DNA from: Clostridia bacterium
GTDB taxonomy: Bacteria; Bacillota_A; Clostridia; TANB77; CAG-508
Assembly: GCA_017475185.1 (NCBI GenBank)
Contig: JAFVGB010000015.1
Coordinates: 62,001-126,000 of the forward strand
Direction of reading: 5' to 3'
DNA length: 64,000 bases
Every line of letters starts with the position of its first letter. Positions within the stretch are counted from its first letter, which is position 1. Shown piece after piece: positions 46,974-55,852 of this stretch. The position numbers and the translations under genes were made by a program. A model generated the notes under the pieces. The model was not told the origin of the DNA and did no database searches. It was given only the letters and a program-made list of their open reading frames with translations.

Positions 46974-47552
46974 ATGAGTCATTTTTCAAAGATTACTGCT
47001 GAAATTAGGGACTTAGATGTTCTTAAGAAAACAGTAGCTTCAATGGGATTTGAGTTCGAAGAAAATGCAAATTGCCGTTATTATTATGGTACAAAGCGGA
47101 AGGACTTCGTAATTAAATTACCTGGTCTGTATGATGTAGCAATCACAAAAAATGGTGACAATTTTGCAGTTGAAGCTGATATGTGGGGCGGACATGTTGC
47201 TAAATATGTTGGCAATAACGCAAATCTTCTTATGCAGAATTACACAATTGAGAAGATAAAGGCAGAAGTCAGCAAAGAAAACTTGGCAATCCTGGGAAAA
47301 GAACAGCAGGGTGAAAATATTGCACTTAAAATCGTTGATCCTGAAACAGGAGGAACAATTAATGCAGTATGTTCATCTGATGGTTCTATATCATGGCAGA
47401 CTTCAGGATTCGCAGGTACAGGTTGTATGAAGTTCCAGAATCTCGAAAAGAGTTTGGGAACTGTTGAAAAAACAACATATACAAGTGAATACTATGCTGA
47501 AGAGCCAGAGACCGGAATAGAAACTGTTAATGAAATTCTGTCAAATGAGTAA
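46974..47552 (+). CDS. DUF1257 (Ycf35-like) protein
   Basis: 192 residues. It begins SHFSKITAEIRDLDVLKKTV, the DUF1257 signature, with MGF, YYYG and the central NFAVEADMWGG; the YTIEKIKAEV stretch ends the domain near 105. The C-terminal half (GENIALKIVDPETGG, SSDGSISWQTSGFAGTGC) resembles DUF2997-like sequence, often fused or adjacent. RBS GGAGGTGAATAATT, 2 nt after the ATPase stop, so tightly coupled to it. Function unknown. Confidence 0.85.
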   Translation: MSHFSKITAEIRDLDVLKKTVASMGFEFEENANCRYYYGTKRKDFVIKLPGLYDVAITKNGDNFAVEADMWGGHVAKYVGNNANLLMQNYTIEKIKAEVSKENLAILGKEQQGENIALKIVDPETGGTINAVCSSDGSISWQTSGFAGTGCMKFQNLEKSLGTVEKTTYTSEYYAEEPETGIETVNEILSNE

Positions 47553-47587
47553 TCATTTGGCAGTTGTTCAAATCTTTAAAACTAATG

Positions 47588-47626
47588 AAAAGCACCTTTG
47601 GAATTTTCCAGGGGTGCTTTGTCTTT
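47588..47626 (+). terminator. Terminator after the DUF1257 gene
   Basis: AAAGCACC/GGTGCTTT with an extended inner stem; T-rich tail. It separates the ATPase module from the LRR genes. Confidence 0.75.
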
Positions 47627-47688
47627 AATTAAAGGAGACAGTTTTTATTGAATGAAATAAAATTCTTTATATGAAAGAAGGTTTTATA

Positions 47689-48525
47689 ATGGCACTTTAT
47701 GGAGAATACTATGTGTTTGAGTCTGATCGAATTAAGATTATAAAAGGTGAAAGTAGTTATTATGCTGATAAAATATTAACAGAAAATCTTGTTAGAAGTA
47801 TATGTAGGGAGATAGGAGCAAGAGGAGGTATTCCATTAGATTTAATGCTATATGAACAAATGCTAACTAATTCATTTTTTATTGAAATATGTGATGACGT
47901 GACTGGTATACAAGATGATACATTTCGTGATTGCGATGATATAAGTAAAATTCGGATAGCAAATTTAAAAAACAATTATAAGTCGTTTACCATAGGTGAA
48001 TATGCATTTGCTGGATCCAATCTTAAGACACTTGAAGTTGATGATATTTCAAGAAAACTTTATATTTCAAAAGGAGCATTTGCTTGTTGTAAATCTTTAA
48101 CAAAAGTTGAATTATTATCAAGTTATGTTATACGCTCTGGTGCTTTTTCACATTGTGAGAGTCTAAAAACAATAAGATTACCGCAGAATTTAGTTCATCT
48201 AGGTGGTGCGGTTTTCGATGAATGTAAATCATTAGAATCAATATATATACCGAAAAGCTATTTTGATTGTTGGAGAATTGAACATAGTGTTAGAGGAACA
48301 AATGCACAAATTATTCTTTATGATATATTCAATGAATATGATGAAGATGGACATGTTTTGAACAGTATAACCAGTATACCAGAAAAACAAAACATAGAAG
48401 TCTCAGAACAGTTAAGCATAATTATACCTGAAACAGCTAATAAAACATCTAAGTCATCATTAAAAAGCTTCAGCGGAGTAATTCGCCCAAATCTCATTGC
48501 AAACAAGAAGAAAAACAAATTATAA
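47689..48525 (+). CDS. Cytosolic LRR_5 protein with C-terminal tag, LRR-1
   Basis: 278 residues from ATG 47689 (AAGAAGGTTTTATA upstream, the same as in the next two genes). N-terminal cap MALYGEYYVFESDRIKIIKG, then BspA/LRR_5 repeats of about 22 residues (FTIGEYAFAGSNLKTLEVDD, LYISKGAFACCKSLTKVELL, IRSGAFSHCESLKTIRLPQN, LGGAVFDECKSLESIYIPKS), a linker, and the tag KSFSGVIRPNLIANKKK. No signal peptide or membrane helix, unlike most BspA proteins. First of three near-tandem copies. Confidence 0.85.
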   Translation: MALYGEYYVFESDRIKIIKGESSYYADKILTENLVRSICREIGARGGIPLDLMLYEQMLTNSFFIEICDDVTGIQDDTFRDCDDISKIRIANLKNNYKSFTIGEYAFAGSNLKTLEVDDISRKLYISKGAFACCKSLTKVELLSSYVIRSGAFSHCESLKTIRLPQNLVHLGGAVFDECKSLESIYIPKSYFDCWRIEHSVRGTNAQIILYDIFNEYDEDGHVLNSITSIPEKQNIEVSEQLSIIIPETANKTSKSSLKSFSGVIRPNLIANKKKNKL

Positions 48526-48550
48526 AAAGGTAAAGAAAGAAGGTTTTATA

Positions 48551-49393
48551 ATGGCACTTTATGGTGAGTACTATGTGTTTGAGAATGATCGGATTAAGAT
48601 TATAAAAGGTGAAAGTAGTGTTGATGATGGTAGTAGTATAGTAACTAAAGATCTTGTTAGAAGTATATGTAGTGAGATTGGAAGACGTGGAGGTTTTCCA
48701 AATGATACAAGAATAGAGTTAGTACAACAAATGCTAACTAATTCATTTTTTATTGAAATATTATGTGATGACGTGACTGGTATACAAGATGGTACATTTC
48801 GTGATTGCGATGATATAAGTAAAATTCGGATAGCAAATTTAAAAAAACATTATGGGTCATTTACCATAGGTAAATATGCATTTACTGGATCCAATCTTAA
48901 AACACTTGAAGTTGATGATATTTCTAGAAATCTTTATATTTCAGAAGGAGCATTTGCTTGTTGTAAATCTTTAACAAAAGTTGAATTATTATCATGTAGA
49001 TCTATAAATTATGCTGCTTTTGGAGATTGTGAGGAGCTGAAAACCATAAAATTACCACAAAATATAAATTATTTAGGTGGTAATGTTTTTACAGGTTGTA
49101 AATCATTAGAATCAATATATATACCGAAAAGATATTCTGACAAACGTTTTGGTATGGGGTCTAGTGTTGGTGAATCAAATGCACAAATTATTATCTATGA
49201 CGAATTTAATGAATATGATGAAGATGGACATGTTTTGAACAGTATAACCAGTATATCAGAAGAGCAAAACATAGAAGTCTCAGAACAGTCAAGCATAATT
49301 ATACCTGAGACAGCTAATAAAAAATCATTCAAAAGCTTCAGCGGAGTAATTCGCCAAAATCTCATTGCAAACAAGAAGAAAAACAAATTATAA
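48551..49393 (+). CDS. Cytosolic LRR_5 protein with C-terminal tag, LRR-2
   Basis: 280 residues; ATG 48551 with the same ribosome site as LRR-1. Very close to LRR-1 and LRR-3 across the repeats, differing mainly in the N-terminal third and in the repeat that carries YAAFGDCEELKTIKLPQ. Linker EQNIEVSEQSSIIIPETANK, then tag KSFSGVIRQNLIANKKK. The last 60 nt and the spacer to the next gene are almost identical to those of LRR-1, evidence of recent tandem duplication. Confidence 0.85.
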   Translation: MALYGEYYVFENDRIKIIKGESSVDDGSSIVTKDLVRSICSEIGRRGGFPNDTRIELVQQMLTNSFFIEILCDDVTGIQDGTFRDCDDISKIRIANLKKHYGSFTIGKYAFTGSNLKTLEVDDISRNLYISEGAFACCKSLTKVELLSCRSINYAAFGDCEELKTIKLPQNINYLGGNVFTGCKSLESIYIPKRYSDKRFGMGSSVGESNAQIIIYDEFNEYDEDGHVLNSITSISEEQNIEVSEQSSIIIPETANKKSFKSFSGVIRQNLIANKKKNKL

Positions 49394-49418
49394 AAAGGTA
49401 AAGAAAGAAGGTTTTATA

Positions 49419-50168
49419 ATGGCGCTTCGAGGAGAATACTATGTGTTAGAGTCTGATCGGATTAAGATTATAAAAGCCAAAAAAGATGATCATAATGTAT
49501 TAACTAAAAATCTTGTTAATAGAATATTTTATGAGATAAGATTTAAAGGTGTTCCTGCAAAGTCAATATTAGCTGAACAAATGAGCAATAAATCATATTT
49601 TGTTGAAATATGTGATGATGTGTGGGGCATAGATAGTAATGCATTTAGAGATTGCAATTTTATAAGTAAAATTCGGATAGCAAATTTAAGTTATAAGTAT
49701 GCGACATTTACCATAGGTGAATATGCATTTGCTGGATCCAATCTTAAAACACTTGAAGTTGATAATATTTCTAGAAATCTTTATATTTCAGGAGGAGCAT
49801 TTGCTTGTTGTAAATCTTTAACAAAAGTTGAATTGTTATCATGTAAATCTATAAGGTATGGAGCTTTTGGAGAATGTGAGAATCTGGAAACTATAAAATT
49901 ACCACAAAATATATATTATATAGATGGTAATGTTTTTGCAGGTTGTAAATCATTAGAATCAATATATATACCGAAAAGATATTTTGACAAACGTTTTGGT
50001 ATGGGGTCTATTGTTGGTGAATCAAATGCACAAATTATTATCTATGACGAATTTAATGAATATGATGAAGATGGACATGTTTTGATAGCTAATAAAAAAT
50101 CATTCAAAAGCTTCAGCGGAGTAATTCGCCAAAATCTCATTGCAAACAAGAAGAAAAACAAATTATAG
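49419..50168 (+). CDS. Cytosolic LRR_5 protein with C-terminal tag, LRR-3
   Basis: 249 residues; ATG 49419. Third tandem copy. N-terminal cap MALRGEYYVLESDRIKIIK, the same LRR run, then the linker is shortened: about 30 residues present in LRR-1 and LRR-2 are missing, so the repeats are joined almost directly to KSFSGVIRQNLIANKKK. That the tag survives linker loss supports its importance. 15 nt before the radical-SAM gene. Confidence 0.85.
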   Translation: MALRGEYYVLESDRIKIIKAKKDDHNVLTKNLVNRIFYEIRFKGVPAKSILAEQMSNKSYFVEICDDVWGIDSNAFRDCNFISKIRIANLSYKYATFTIGEYAFAGSNLKTLEVDNISRNLYISGGAFACCKSLTKVELLSCKSIRYGAFGECENLETIKLPQNIYYIDGNVFAGCKSLESIYIPKRYFDKRFGMGSIVGESNAQIIIYDEFNEYDEDGHVLIANKKSFKSFSGVIRQNLIANKKKNKL

Positions 50169-50183
50169 TGAGGTGAAATTTCA

Positions 50184-51578
50184 ATGAAAAGGATTTCAGT
50201 AATTTTGTGCAATAACATGCATATGGATATTGAAAATGCTAACAAATTACTTGCTAAAATTGAAAGCTCAAATGAACATTCAACTGAATACCGGGTAATT
50301 GAAACAGATTACACAAAGGCTGATGTAATAATCATAATAACATGTGCCTTTGGAAACGGAAAGTTAAAGTCATTAAGCATTATTGCTGACGTTGTTGCAA
50401 ACATGAGGAGTGATGCAAAGTTGGTTTTAACTGGATGTATGGTGAAAACTAATAGTGAGTTATTATTAGATGTTAAGGAAGATGCGTTGGTAATTGATTT
50501 TGATACACTTCTTGTGTTGTATTCAGAAAACAAAGAGAAGAATATATCAAGCCCATATATTCCGCAAAACAAAATAATAATTTCAAACGGTTGCCGGAAG
50601 AAATGTTCATATTGCGTATATCCAAACATTGCAAACGAATATGTAAGCAAGCCTAAAGAAGAGATATTTTCTGAAGTTGAAAAAATGCAGGAAAATGAAA
50701 CAACAATCTATATAACAGGTGCACAGGAAACATCAGATTATGGAATAGACTTATACCATAAGGATGAGTACAACATAGCTAATTTAGCCTATGACATTTG
50801 TACTAAGTATCCTGACTGCAACTTTGTAATAGGTTGGTTTCATCCTGCAGGTTTAACAGATGAATTTATATCTGTTCTTGAAAAATGCACAAATATAATC
50901 GAAATTATGGTACATATTCAGCATGTTTCAGACCATATTTTAAAGGCAATGAACAGACCTAAGTTTTCGTTTACAGATGAGCGTATTAAAAAAATCAAGC
51001 AGGCAAGACCTGATATAGCAATATCAACAGAAGTTATTGTTGGATTTCCTAAGGAGACAGAAGCGGATTTTTTAAATCTTGTTAAATATCTCGATATAGA
51101 AAAGTTCAATGATATTGGAGTTGCAAGCTATGAACAGGTTGCAAATACGCCAGCAGCAGAGTTACTGCAAATTCCCAAAATCACAAGAATCGAAAGAATG
51201 AATTTTATGCTTAATAGGTATAAGGGTTCAAGTTCATATCCCACACCGAATTTTGATGAATCAGATTTATATGAGCATTATATGCAGTTAAAGAAGATGA
51301 TGATGAATTCGAAAGGAATGATACTTAACCCTGAAGCAAGGCAGAAATATCAGGCTATTGCAGGAACAGATACTGAACTTAAGTGTAATCTGGAGAACAC
51401 TATTTCAAGCATTTATCAGGCAATCTTAAACGCAAGAGATGAACTGGAAATAAAAAGAGTAACATCTGAGGTGCAGGAACTTTATACTGAAGAGTTTAGA
51501 AATAAACTGTTTTGTATATTTAGTGATGCAATAAAAAAGCCAGGGATTGTTAAGCGTTTTAGAAGGATTTTGCTTTGA
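50184..51578 (+). CDS. RimO/MiaB-like radical-SAM methylthiotransferase
   Basis: 464 residues. UPF0004 N-terminal domain with three Cys (ILCNNMHMDIENA, ITCAFGNGKLKS, LTGCMVKTNSE) that would bind one 4Fe-4S cluster; radical-SAM core with GCRKKCSYCVYP near 134; HPAGLTDEFI, IQHVSDHILKAMNRPKF and VIVGFPKETEADFLNLVKYL typical of RimO. The C-terminal 140 residues are helical and basic at the end and do not look like a TRAM domain. RimO modifies an Asp of ribosomal protein S12; this copy is embedded among tagged LRR genes, so another protein target is possible. RBS GTGAGGTGAAATTTC. Codon use unlike LRR-1 to 3. Confidence 0.85.
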   Translation: MKRISVILCNNMHMDIENANKLLAKIESSNEHSTEYRVIETDYTKADVIIIITCAFGNGKLKSLSIIADVVANMRSDAKLVLTGCMVKTNSELLLDVKEDALVIDFDTLLVLYSENKEKNISSPYIPQNKIIISNGCRKKCSYCVYPNIANEYVSKPKEEIFSEVEKMQENETTIYITGAQETSDYGIDLYHKDEYNIANLAYDICTKYPDCNFVIGWFHPAGLTDEFISVLEKCTNIIEIMVHIQHVSDHILKAMNRPKFSFTDERIKKIKQARPDIAISTEVIVGFPKETEADFLNLVKYLDIEKFNDIGVASYEQVANTPAAELLQIPKITRIERMNFMLNRYKGSSSYPTPNFDESDLYEHYMQLKKMMMNSKGMILNPEARQKYQAIAGTDTELKCNLENTISSIYQAILNARDELEIKRVTSEVQELYTEEFRNKLFCIFSDAIKKPGIVKRFRRILL

Positions 51579-51604
51579 GATAGGTGCGAAGGAGGGAAAA
51601 TGTA

Positions 51605-52531
51605 ATGGAATTTGACTATGGTGATTATTATTATGATTTTGAAGAAAAGGTTTTACGGATAAGAGATGGAGTAAAAATTATTAGTCAGGACATGTTCTCA
51701 CGTTTTCATGATCAACAAAATAGTAGGTTATACGGAGAAAGAGATTTCAAAGTAATAATACCAAATAGCGTCGAAAAAATAGAGTTCAAGGGATTTTTTG
51801 ATATGCGCGTGAGCGAATATCAGATTCCAAACTCTGTTAAAGAAATAAGCCAGGATGCGTTTAGATGTAATGAACATTTGAAAAGTATGCAGTGGCCAAG
51901 TAGTGTAAAAATTATTCAAAGTTGTGTTTTGGATAGCTGCAGTAGCTTAGAAGAAGTTGTTTTACCAGAAGGACTTGAAGTGATTGGGTATAGTGCTTTT
52001 GGGTTTGATTGCAGTCTTACTACTATTACGATACCAACAACTGTAAAGAAGATTGATGAAAATGCTTTTGAATATTGTGGCTTAAGAAGTATTTCAGTAC
52101 CGGATAATATAGAAAAAATTGAAAGAGAAACATTTTATGAGTGTAGTAACTTAGAAATCATTGAATTGCATGAAGGTTTATTAGAAATTAGAGATGGTGC
52201 TTTTGCAAGGTGCAAAAATCTTACCACTATTACGATACCAACAACTGTCGAAAGCTTTGGTAGAGGAGTATTTCTATATTGTGAAAAACTAAAAGAAATA
52301 TATGTTCCTAAAGCATTATATGATAAGTATGGAAAAGATTATTTCAAGATCGATACACCTGCAGAGGTTATCCCGTATAATGAACCAATGAGCAAGAAAG
52401 CTATAACTAATCCGAAAGCCAGAAAAGAAAACGCAGAAAATGCCAGAATTACTTCAAGTTCAAAAAAGGAATTCAAAAGTTTCTGCGGTACAATTCGTAC
52501 AAACCTCATAGCAGACAAGCGTAAAAAATAA
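51605..52531 (+). CDS. Cytosolic LRR_5 protein with C-terminal tag, LRR-4
   Basis: 308 residues from ATG 51605 (AAGGAGGGAAAATG). Cap YGDYYYDFEEKVLRIRDGVK, then about seven LRR_5 units (VKEISQDAFRCNEHLKSMQW, LEVIGYSAFGFDCSLTTITI, VESFGRGVFLYCEKLKEIYV), the shared unit end PKALYDKYGKDYFKIDTPAE, a linker, and the tag KSFCGTIRTNLIADKRKK. No export signal. The following 115 bp are repeated exactly at 54787. Confidence 0.85.
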   Translation: MEFDYGDYYYDFEEKVLRIRDGVKIISQDMFSRFHDQQNSRLYGERDFKVIIPNSVEKIEFKGFFDMRVSEYQIPNSVKEISQDAFRCNEHLKSMQWPSSVKIIQSCVLDSCSSLEEVVLPEGLEVIGYSAFGFDCSLTTITIPTTVKKIDENAFEYCGLRSISVPDNIEKIERETFYECSNLEIIELHEGLLEIRDGAFARCKNLTTITIPTTVESFGRGVFLYCEKLKEIYVPKALYDKYGKDYFKIDTPAEVIPYNEPMSKKAITNPKARKENAENARITSSSKKEFKSFCGTIRTNLIADKRKK

Positions 52532-52630
52532 CAAAATACCGTAAAATCCACATCACTTAGATGTTTAATAATTTAAATATCTTTGTGATGTTGGATTTGA
52601 GGTATTTATAGCAACTTAGAGTAAAGGAGG
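52516..52630 (+). repeat. 115-bp direct repeat with terminator-like hairpin, copy 1
   Basis: Identical over 115 bp to 54787-54901. It contains the last codons of an LRR gene, a hairpin (ATACC, AAATCC and CATCAC paired with their complements further on) and the ribosome site of the next gene. Confidence 0.9.
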
Positions 52631-52640
52631 AAAATCTTCA

Positions 52641-54050
52641 ATGATTTATGAGAATGAATATATGAGATATGACGAAACAACAAAGGTTTTAAGGGTAAAA
52701 GACATTATTAAAGTGTTTACTAGAGAAATACAAAATACAGAACTTCGTGAAGATGGTAATCCAAAAAGATGTATGTTATTACCAGGTATGCATTTCTATA
52801 GAGTAGTACTTCCTGACTGCATGGAGAGAATAGCTGACTATGCATTTGAGGATATGAATATGTCAAAAATAAACATTCCCAACGGAATTACAGATATAGG
52901 AGTTGGAGCTTTTAGTAATTGTACTTGGCTAAAAAAAATAAATTGGCCGAAGGGAACTAAATGTATTTTGCGGTATACTTTCGATGAGTGTGAAAAATTA
53001 GAGGAAGTTATCTTACCTGAAGGCCTAACAACGATTTCGGGTCATGCATTTCAGTTTTGCAAAGCTCTTAAAAACATTACTATACCATCAACTGTACGAG
53101 AATTTGGGGCTTGTGTTTTCTATGCCTGTGAAAGTTTGGAAACAATTAATGTCCCAAGATCATTATATGAAAAATATAATCGAGACGATTGTTACTTTAA
53201 AAGTAATTCATCTGCGGAAGTTGTAGTATATGATGATTCAGCGCTAGCTTGGTTTGATTTTGATGATGATGAAGAGGATTTGCCTTCAGATGAGGAATTA
53301 TCAAACGAAAAGGAGATAACAATGATTTATCAGAATGAATTTTTATCTTTTAATCCTGAAACAAATCACGTAACAGTAAAAGATGGTGTTAATATAATGT
53401 ATTCTCAAATAACAATGCATGAGCTTTATAATAATTATGGTGACTGTACAGAGTTAAAAGATGAAATGAACTATGTTTTATTTCTCCCTGATTGCATGGA
53501 ACGTATAGAAGAATTGTCATTAAGTTGTATGAACATGTCAGAAATCGTATTTCCTGATAGTATTACTTACATAGGAGAGTCAGCTTTTAGTTGTTGCGAT
53601 TGGCTAGAAAAAATAAGTTGGCCAAGAGGAGTAAGTTGTATTAATTATAATACGTTCTTTACGTGTGGACAATTAAAGAAAGTTGATTTACCTAAAGGGT
53701 TAGTAGCGATTTGTGATAGTGCATTTGAGGGTTGTTGTTCTCTTAAAGAGGTGGTTATACCACAAACAGTACAGGAATTTGGTAAAGATGTTTTTAAGAA
53801 TTGTGATAATTTAGAAACTATCACAATTCCAAAATCTTTATATGAAGAATGCAATCGAAATGATGCATATTTCAAAAGTAATACAAATGCAGAGGTTATT
53901 ATTTATGATGAACCAATAAGTACATCAACTAATGCAATTGAAGAGCCTAAAACAATAATTAATACGGTATCAAGTTCTAAAAAGGAAATCAAGTCTTTCA
54001 ATGGCAGAATCCGTACTAATCTTATAGCAAACAAAAAGAATAAAGTTTAG
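52641..54050 (+). CDS. Double LRR_5 protein with C-terminal tag, LRR-5
   Basis: 469 residues: two complete LRR modules in one frame. Module 1 (1-225): cap MIYENEYMRYDETTKVLRVK, repeats, end RSLYEKYNRDDCYFKSNSSAE. Module 2 (228-469) restarts with MIYQNEFLSFNPETNHVTVK and ends with a linker and tag KSFNGRIRTNLIANKK. The first module has no tag. At the junction an AAAAGGAGATAAC precedes ATG 53322, so module 2 could also be made alone. RBS AAAGGAGGAAAATC at the main start. Confidence 0.85.
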   Translation: MIYENEYMRYDETTKVLRVKDIIKVFTREIQNTELREDGNPKRCMLLPGMHFYRVVLPDCMERIADYAFEDMNMSKINIPNGITDIGVGAFSNCTWLKKINWPKGTKCILRYTFDECEKLEEVILPEGLTTISGHAFQFCKALKNITIPSTVREFGACVFYACESLETINVPRSLYEKYNRDDCYFKSNSSAEVVVYDDSALAWFDFDDDEEDLPSDEELSNEKEITMIYQNEFLSFNPETNHVTVKDGVNIMYSQITMHELYNNYGDCTELKDEMNYVLFLPDCMERIEELSLSCMNMSEIVFPDSITYIGESAFSCCDWLEKISWPRGVSCINYNTFFTCGQLKKVDLPKGLVAICDSAFEGCCSLKEVVIPQTVQEFGKDVFKNCDNLETITIPKSLYEECNRNDAYFKSNTNAEVIIYDEPISTSTNAIEEPKTIINTVSSSKKEIKSFNGRIRTNLIANKKNKV

Positions 54051-54064
54051 GAGGTTGATTTGTT

Positions 54065-54802
54065 ATGGGACATATTACTCAGCAAACTCCCAATGTTGCA
54101 CGGTTTTCTGATTTTGACCGTGTAACAAGTGAAGATGTAGAAGCAGCTGAATCTTTGATGCCTGAATTATATGGTGTGCTGTTTCATAATTGCTATCAAA
54201 TTTTATCTTCTGCTTTTTATGCGAATAATAGAGTAGAAATACTATATATGAATAAAAGCGGAATAATAGCTATAGGAAGTTTTGCTTTTAATAAGTGCAA
54301 GAATTTAAAAACTGCCTATTTACCAAGCGATTTAAGGTATATTTACAATTTAACATTCGAAGGTTGCAAAAACTTGAAAGAAATAGTGTTACCAGAAGGT
54401 TTACTCTCTATTGGTGATGAAGTTTTTAGAGGATGTTCTTCACTAGAAGAGATTATAATTCCTGAATCAGTTTGTACTATGGGCGCTGATGTTTTTCGGG
54501 ACTGCAACAATCTGCACAGTATAAAGCTTTCCAAGAAGCTTGTAGAAACTTATGGTGAGGCTTATATAAAGAGTAATAATGATAATATAAAGCTGATAAT
54601 TTATGATGAAGATTCAGATGAAGAAAGCAATAAAGGTAGTACGAACAGTGCTGAAAGTGCCATCGATGAAGTATCAAGCTTAATTTTGAATGAAGGCAGT
54701 ACTGAGGAGCAATCAAGCTCAATTATTGAATCTAAAAGTCAATTCAAAAGCTTTAATGGTGTGATACGCAAGAACCTCATAGCAGCCAAGCGTAAAAAAT
54801 AA
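54065..54802 (+). CDS. Cytosolic LRR_5 protein with C-terminal tag, LRR-6
   Basis: 245 residues. A different N-terminal cap (MGHITQQTPNVARFSDFDRV) leads into three or four repeats (IAIGSFAFNKCKNLKTAYLP, LSIGDEVFRGCSSLEEIIIP, GADVFRDCNNLHSIKL), then an acidic Ser-rich linker of about 45 residues and the tag KSFNGVIRKNLIAAKRKK. RBS TTAGGAGGTTGATTTGTT, 14 nt after LRR-5. Confidence 0.85.
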   Translation: MGHITQQTPNVARFSDFDRVTSEDVEAAESLMPELYGVLFHNCYQILSSAFYANNRVEILYMNKSGIIAIGSFAFNKCKNLKTAYLPSDLRYIYNLTFEGCKNLKEIVLPEGLLSIGDEVFRGCSSLEEIIIPESVCTMGADVFRDCNNLHSIKLSKKLVETYGEAYIKSNNDNIKLIIYDEDSDEESNKGSTNSAESAIDEVSSLILNEGSTEEQSSSIIESKSQFKSFNGVIRKNLIAAKRKK

Positions 54803-54901
54803 CAAAATACCGTAAAATCCACATCACTTAGATGTTTAATAATTTAAATATCTTTGTGATGTTGGATTTGAGGTATTTATAGCAACTTAGAGTAAAGGAG
54901 G
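54787..54901 (+). repeat. 115-bp direct repeat with terminator-like hairpin, copy 2
   Basis: Identical to 52516-52630; again links the end of one LRR gene to the start of the next. Confidence 0.9.
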
Positions 54902-54911
54902 GAAAACTGTA

Positions 54912-55832
54912 ATGCTGTATGAAGACGAATATGTGACATTTGATGAAGGGGCTCATGTTCTTCGGATAAAAGATTGTGCTGAAAAAGATGTTCGTTTTAT
55001 GATTTCAGGTTTTTTATGTAAGTATAAAGAACTGGAAAAACCATATACTGTAATAATACCAGATAGTGTTATGTATGTTGCACCGGATTTTTTGCTCATA
55101 GATACCATATGTGCCCAAAAAATTCCTATAAATAATATAAATTGGCCTATGGAAGCAAGGGTATTGGAAGAGGATACTTTTAGAAAATGTAATAAATTGG
55201 AATGGATTAATTTGCCTGAAGGTTTAAAGAAAATTGGTCGTCAGGCATTTAGCGGTTGTGGAAGCTTAACAGATGTTGTAATACCAACTACCGTATATGA
55301 AGTTGGCGAATGTATATTTTATGATTGTTTTGAACTGAAAAAAATATATGTTCCGAGAATTTTGATGAGCAAGTACACAGAAGACTATTTCAAGAGTAAT
55401 ACATCAGCAGAAGTTATTTGCTACGATTCTAATGAGGATTTGCATAAAGAATATAAGTCAAGATTCAAAAAAATGAAAGAAAGACTTGAAACTACTAGGA
55501 TTCAATGTTTTAGAACACAACGCGAGTTGAACAGAAGAAGCAACAATATACGAAGAAAAAACATGGTAGGAGATGGTCTAAGGGACATACGTGAAAAAGC
55601 TAGGGAAAATATGATTAATATTGATGTAACAGTACGATTGAATAATTTCTTAAAAAGTATTCCTAGAATTCCAGAAGGTATGTCACAAAACAGCAATTCA
55701 AATCATATCGATTCTAATCCAATAACAGAAAAAAAGACAGCTTATAAAATAACAGTTTTACCATCTAAAGAAGTAAAAAGCTTTAATGGTGTGATTCGTA
55801 AGAATCTTATTGCAGAGAAGAAGAAAAAGTAA
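54912..55832 (+). CDS. Cytosolic LRR_5 protein with C-terminal tag, LRR-7
   Basis: 306 residues. Cap MLYEDEYVTFDEGAHVLRIK; only two or three clear repeats (VLEEDTFRKCNKLEWINLPE, KIGRQAFSGCGSLTDVVIPT); then a long, strongly basic helical segment (about 175-240: RFKKMKERLETTRIQCFRTQ, RELNRRSNNIRRKNMVGDGL) not found in the other members, and the tag KSFNGVIRKNLIAEKKKK. The basic insert could bind nucleic acid. RBS AAAGGAGGGAAAACTGT. Confidence 0.85.
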   Translation: MLYEDEYVTFDEGAHVLRIKDCAEKDVRFMISGFLCKYKELEKPYTVIIPDSVMYVAPDFLLIDTICAQKIPINNINWPMEARVLEEDTFRKCNKLEWINLPEGLKKIGRQAFSGCGSLTDVVIPTTVYEVGECIFYDCFELKKIYVPRILMSKYTEDYFKSNTSAEVICYDSNEDLHKEYKSRFKKMKERLETTRIQCFRTQRELNRRSNNIRRKNMVGDGLRDIREKARENMINIDVTVRLNNFLKSIPRIPEGMSQNSNSNHIDSNPITEKKTAYKITVLPSKEVKSFNGVIRKNLIAEKKKK

Positions 55833-55852
55833 TCTTAAGGAGGTAATTAAAT

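Noticed and set aside
54477..54722. Minus-strand frame rich in His/Leu/Tyr
   Set aside because: It lies opposite LRR-6, has no ribosome site, and has composition typical of a complementary-strand frame.
49419..54802. CRISPR-like array from repeated blocks in the LRR region
   Set aside because: The repeats are coding LRR units and gene junctions, not short regular repeats with unique spacers; no cas genes are present. No CRISPR array seen in the window.
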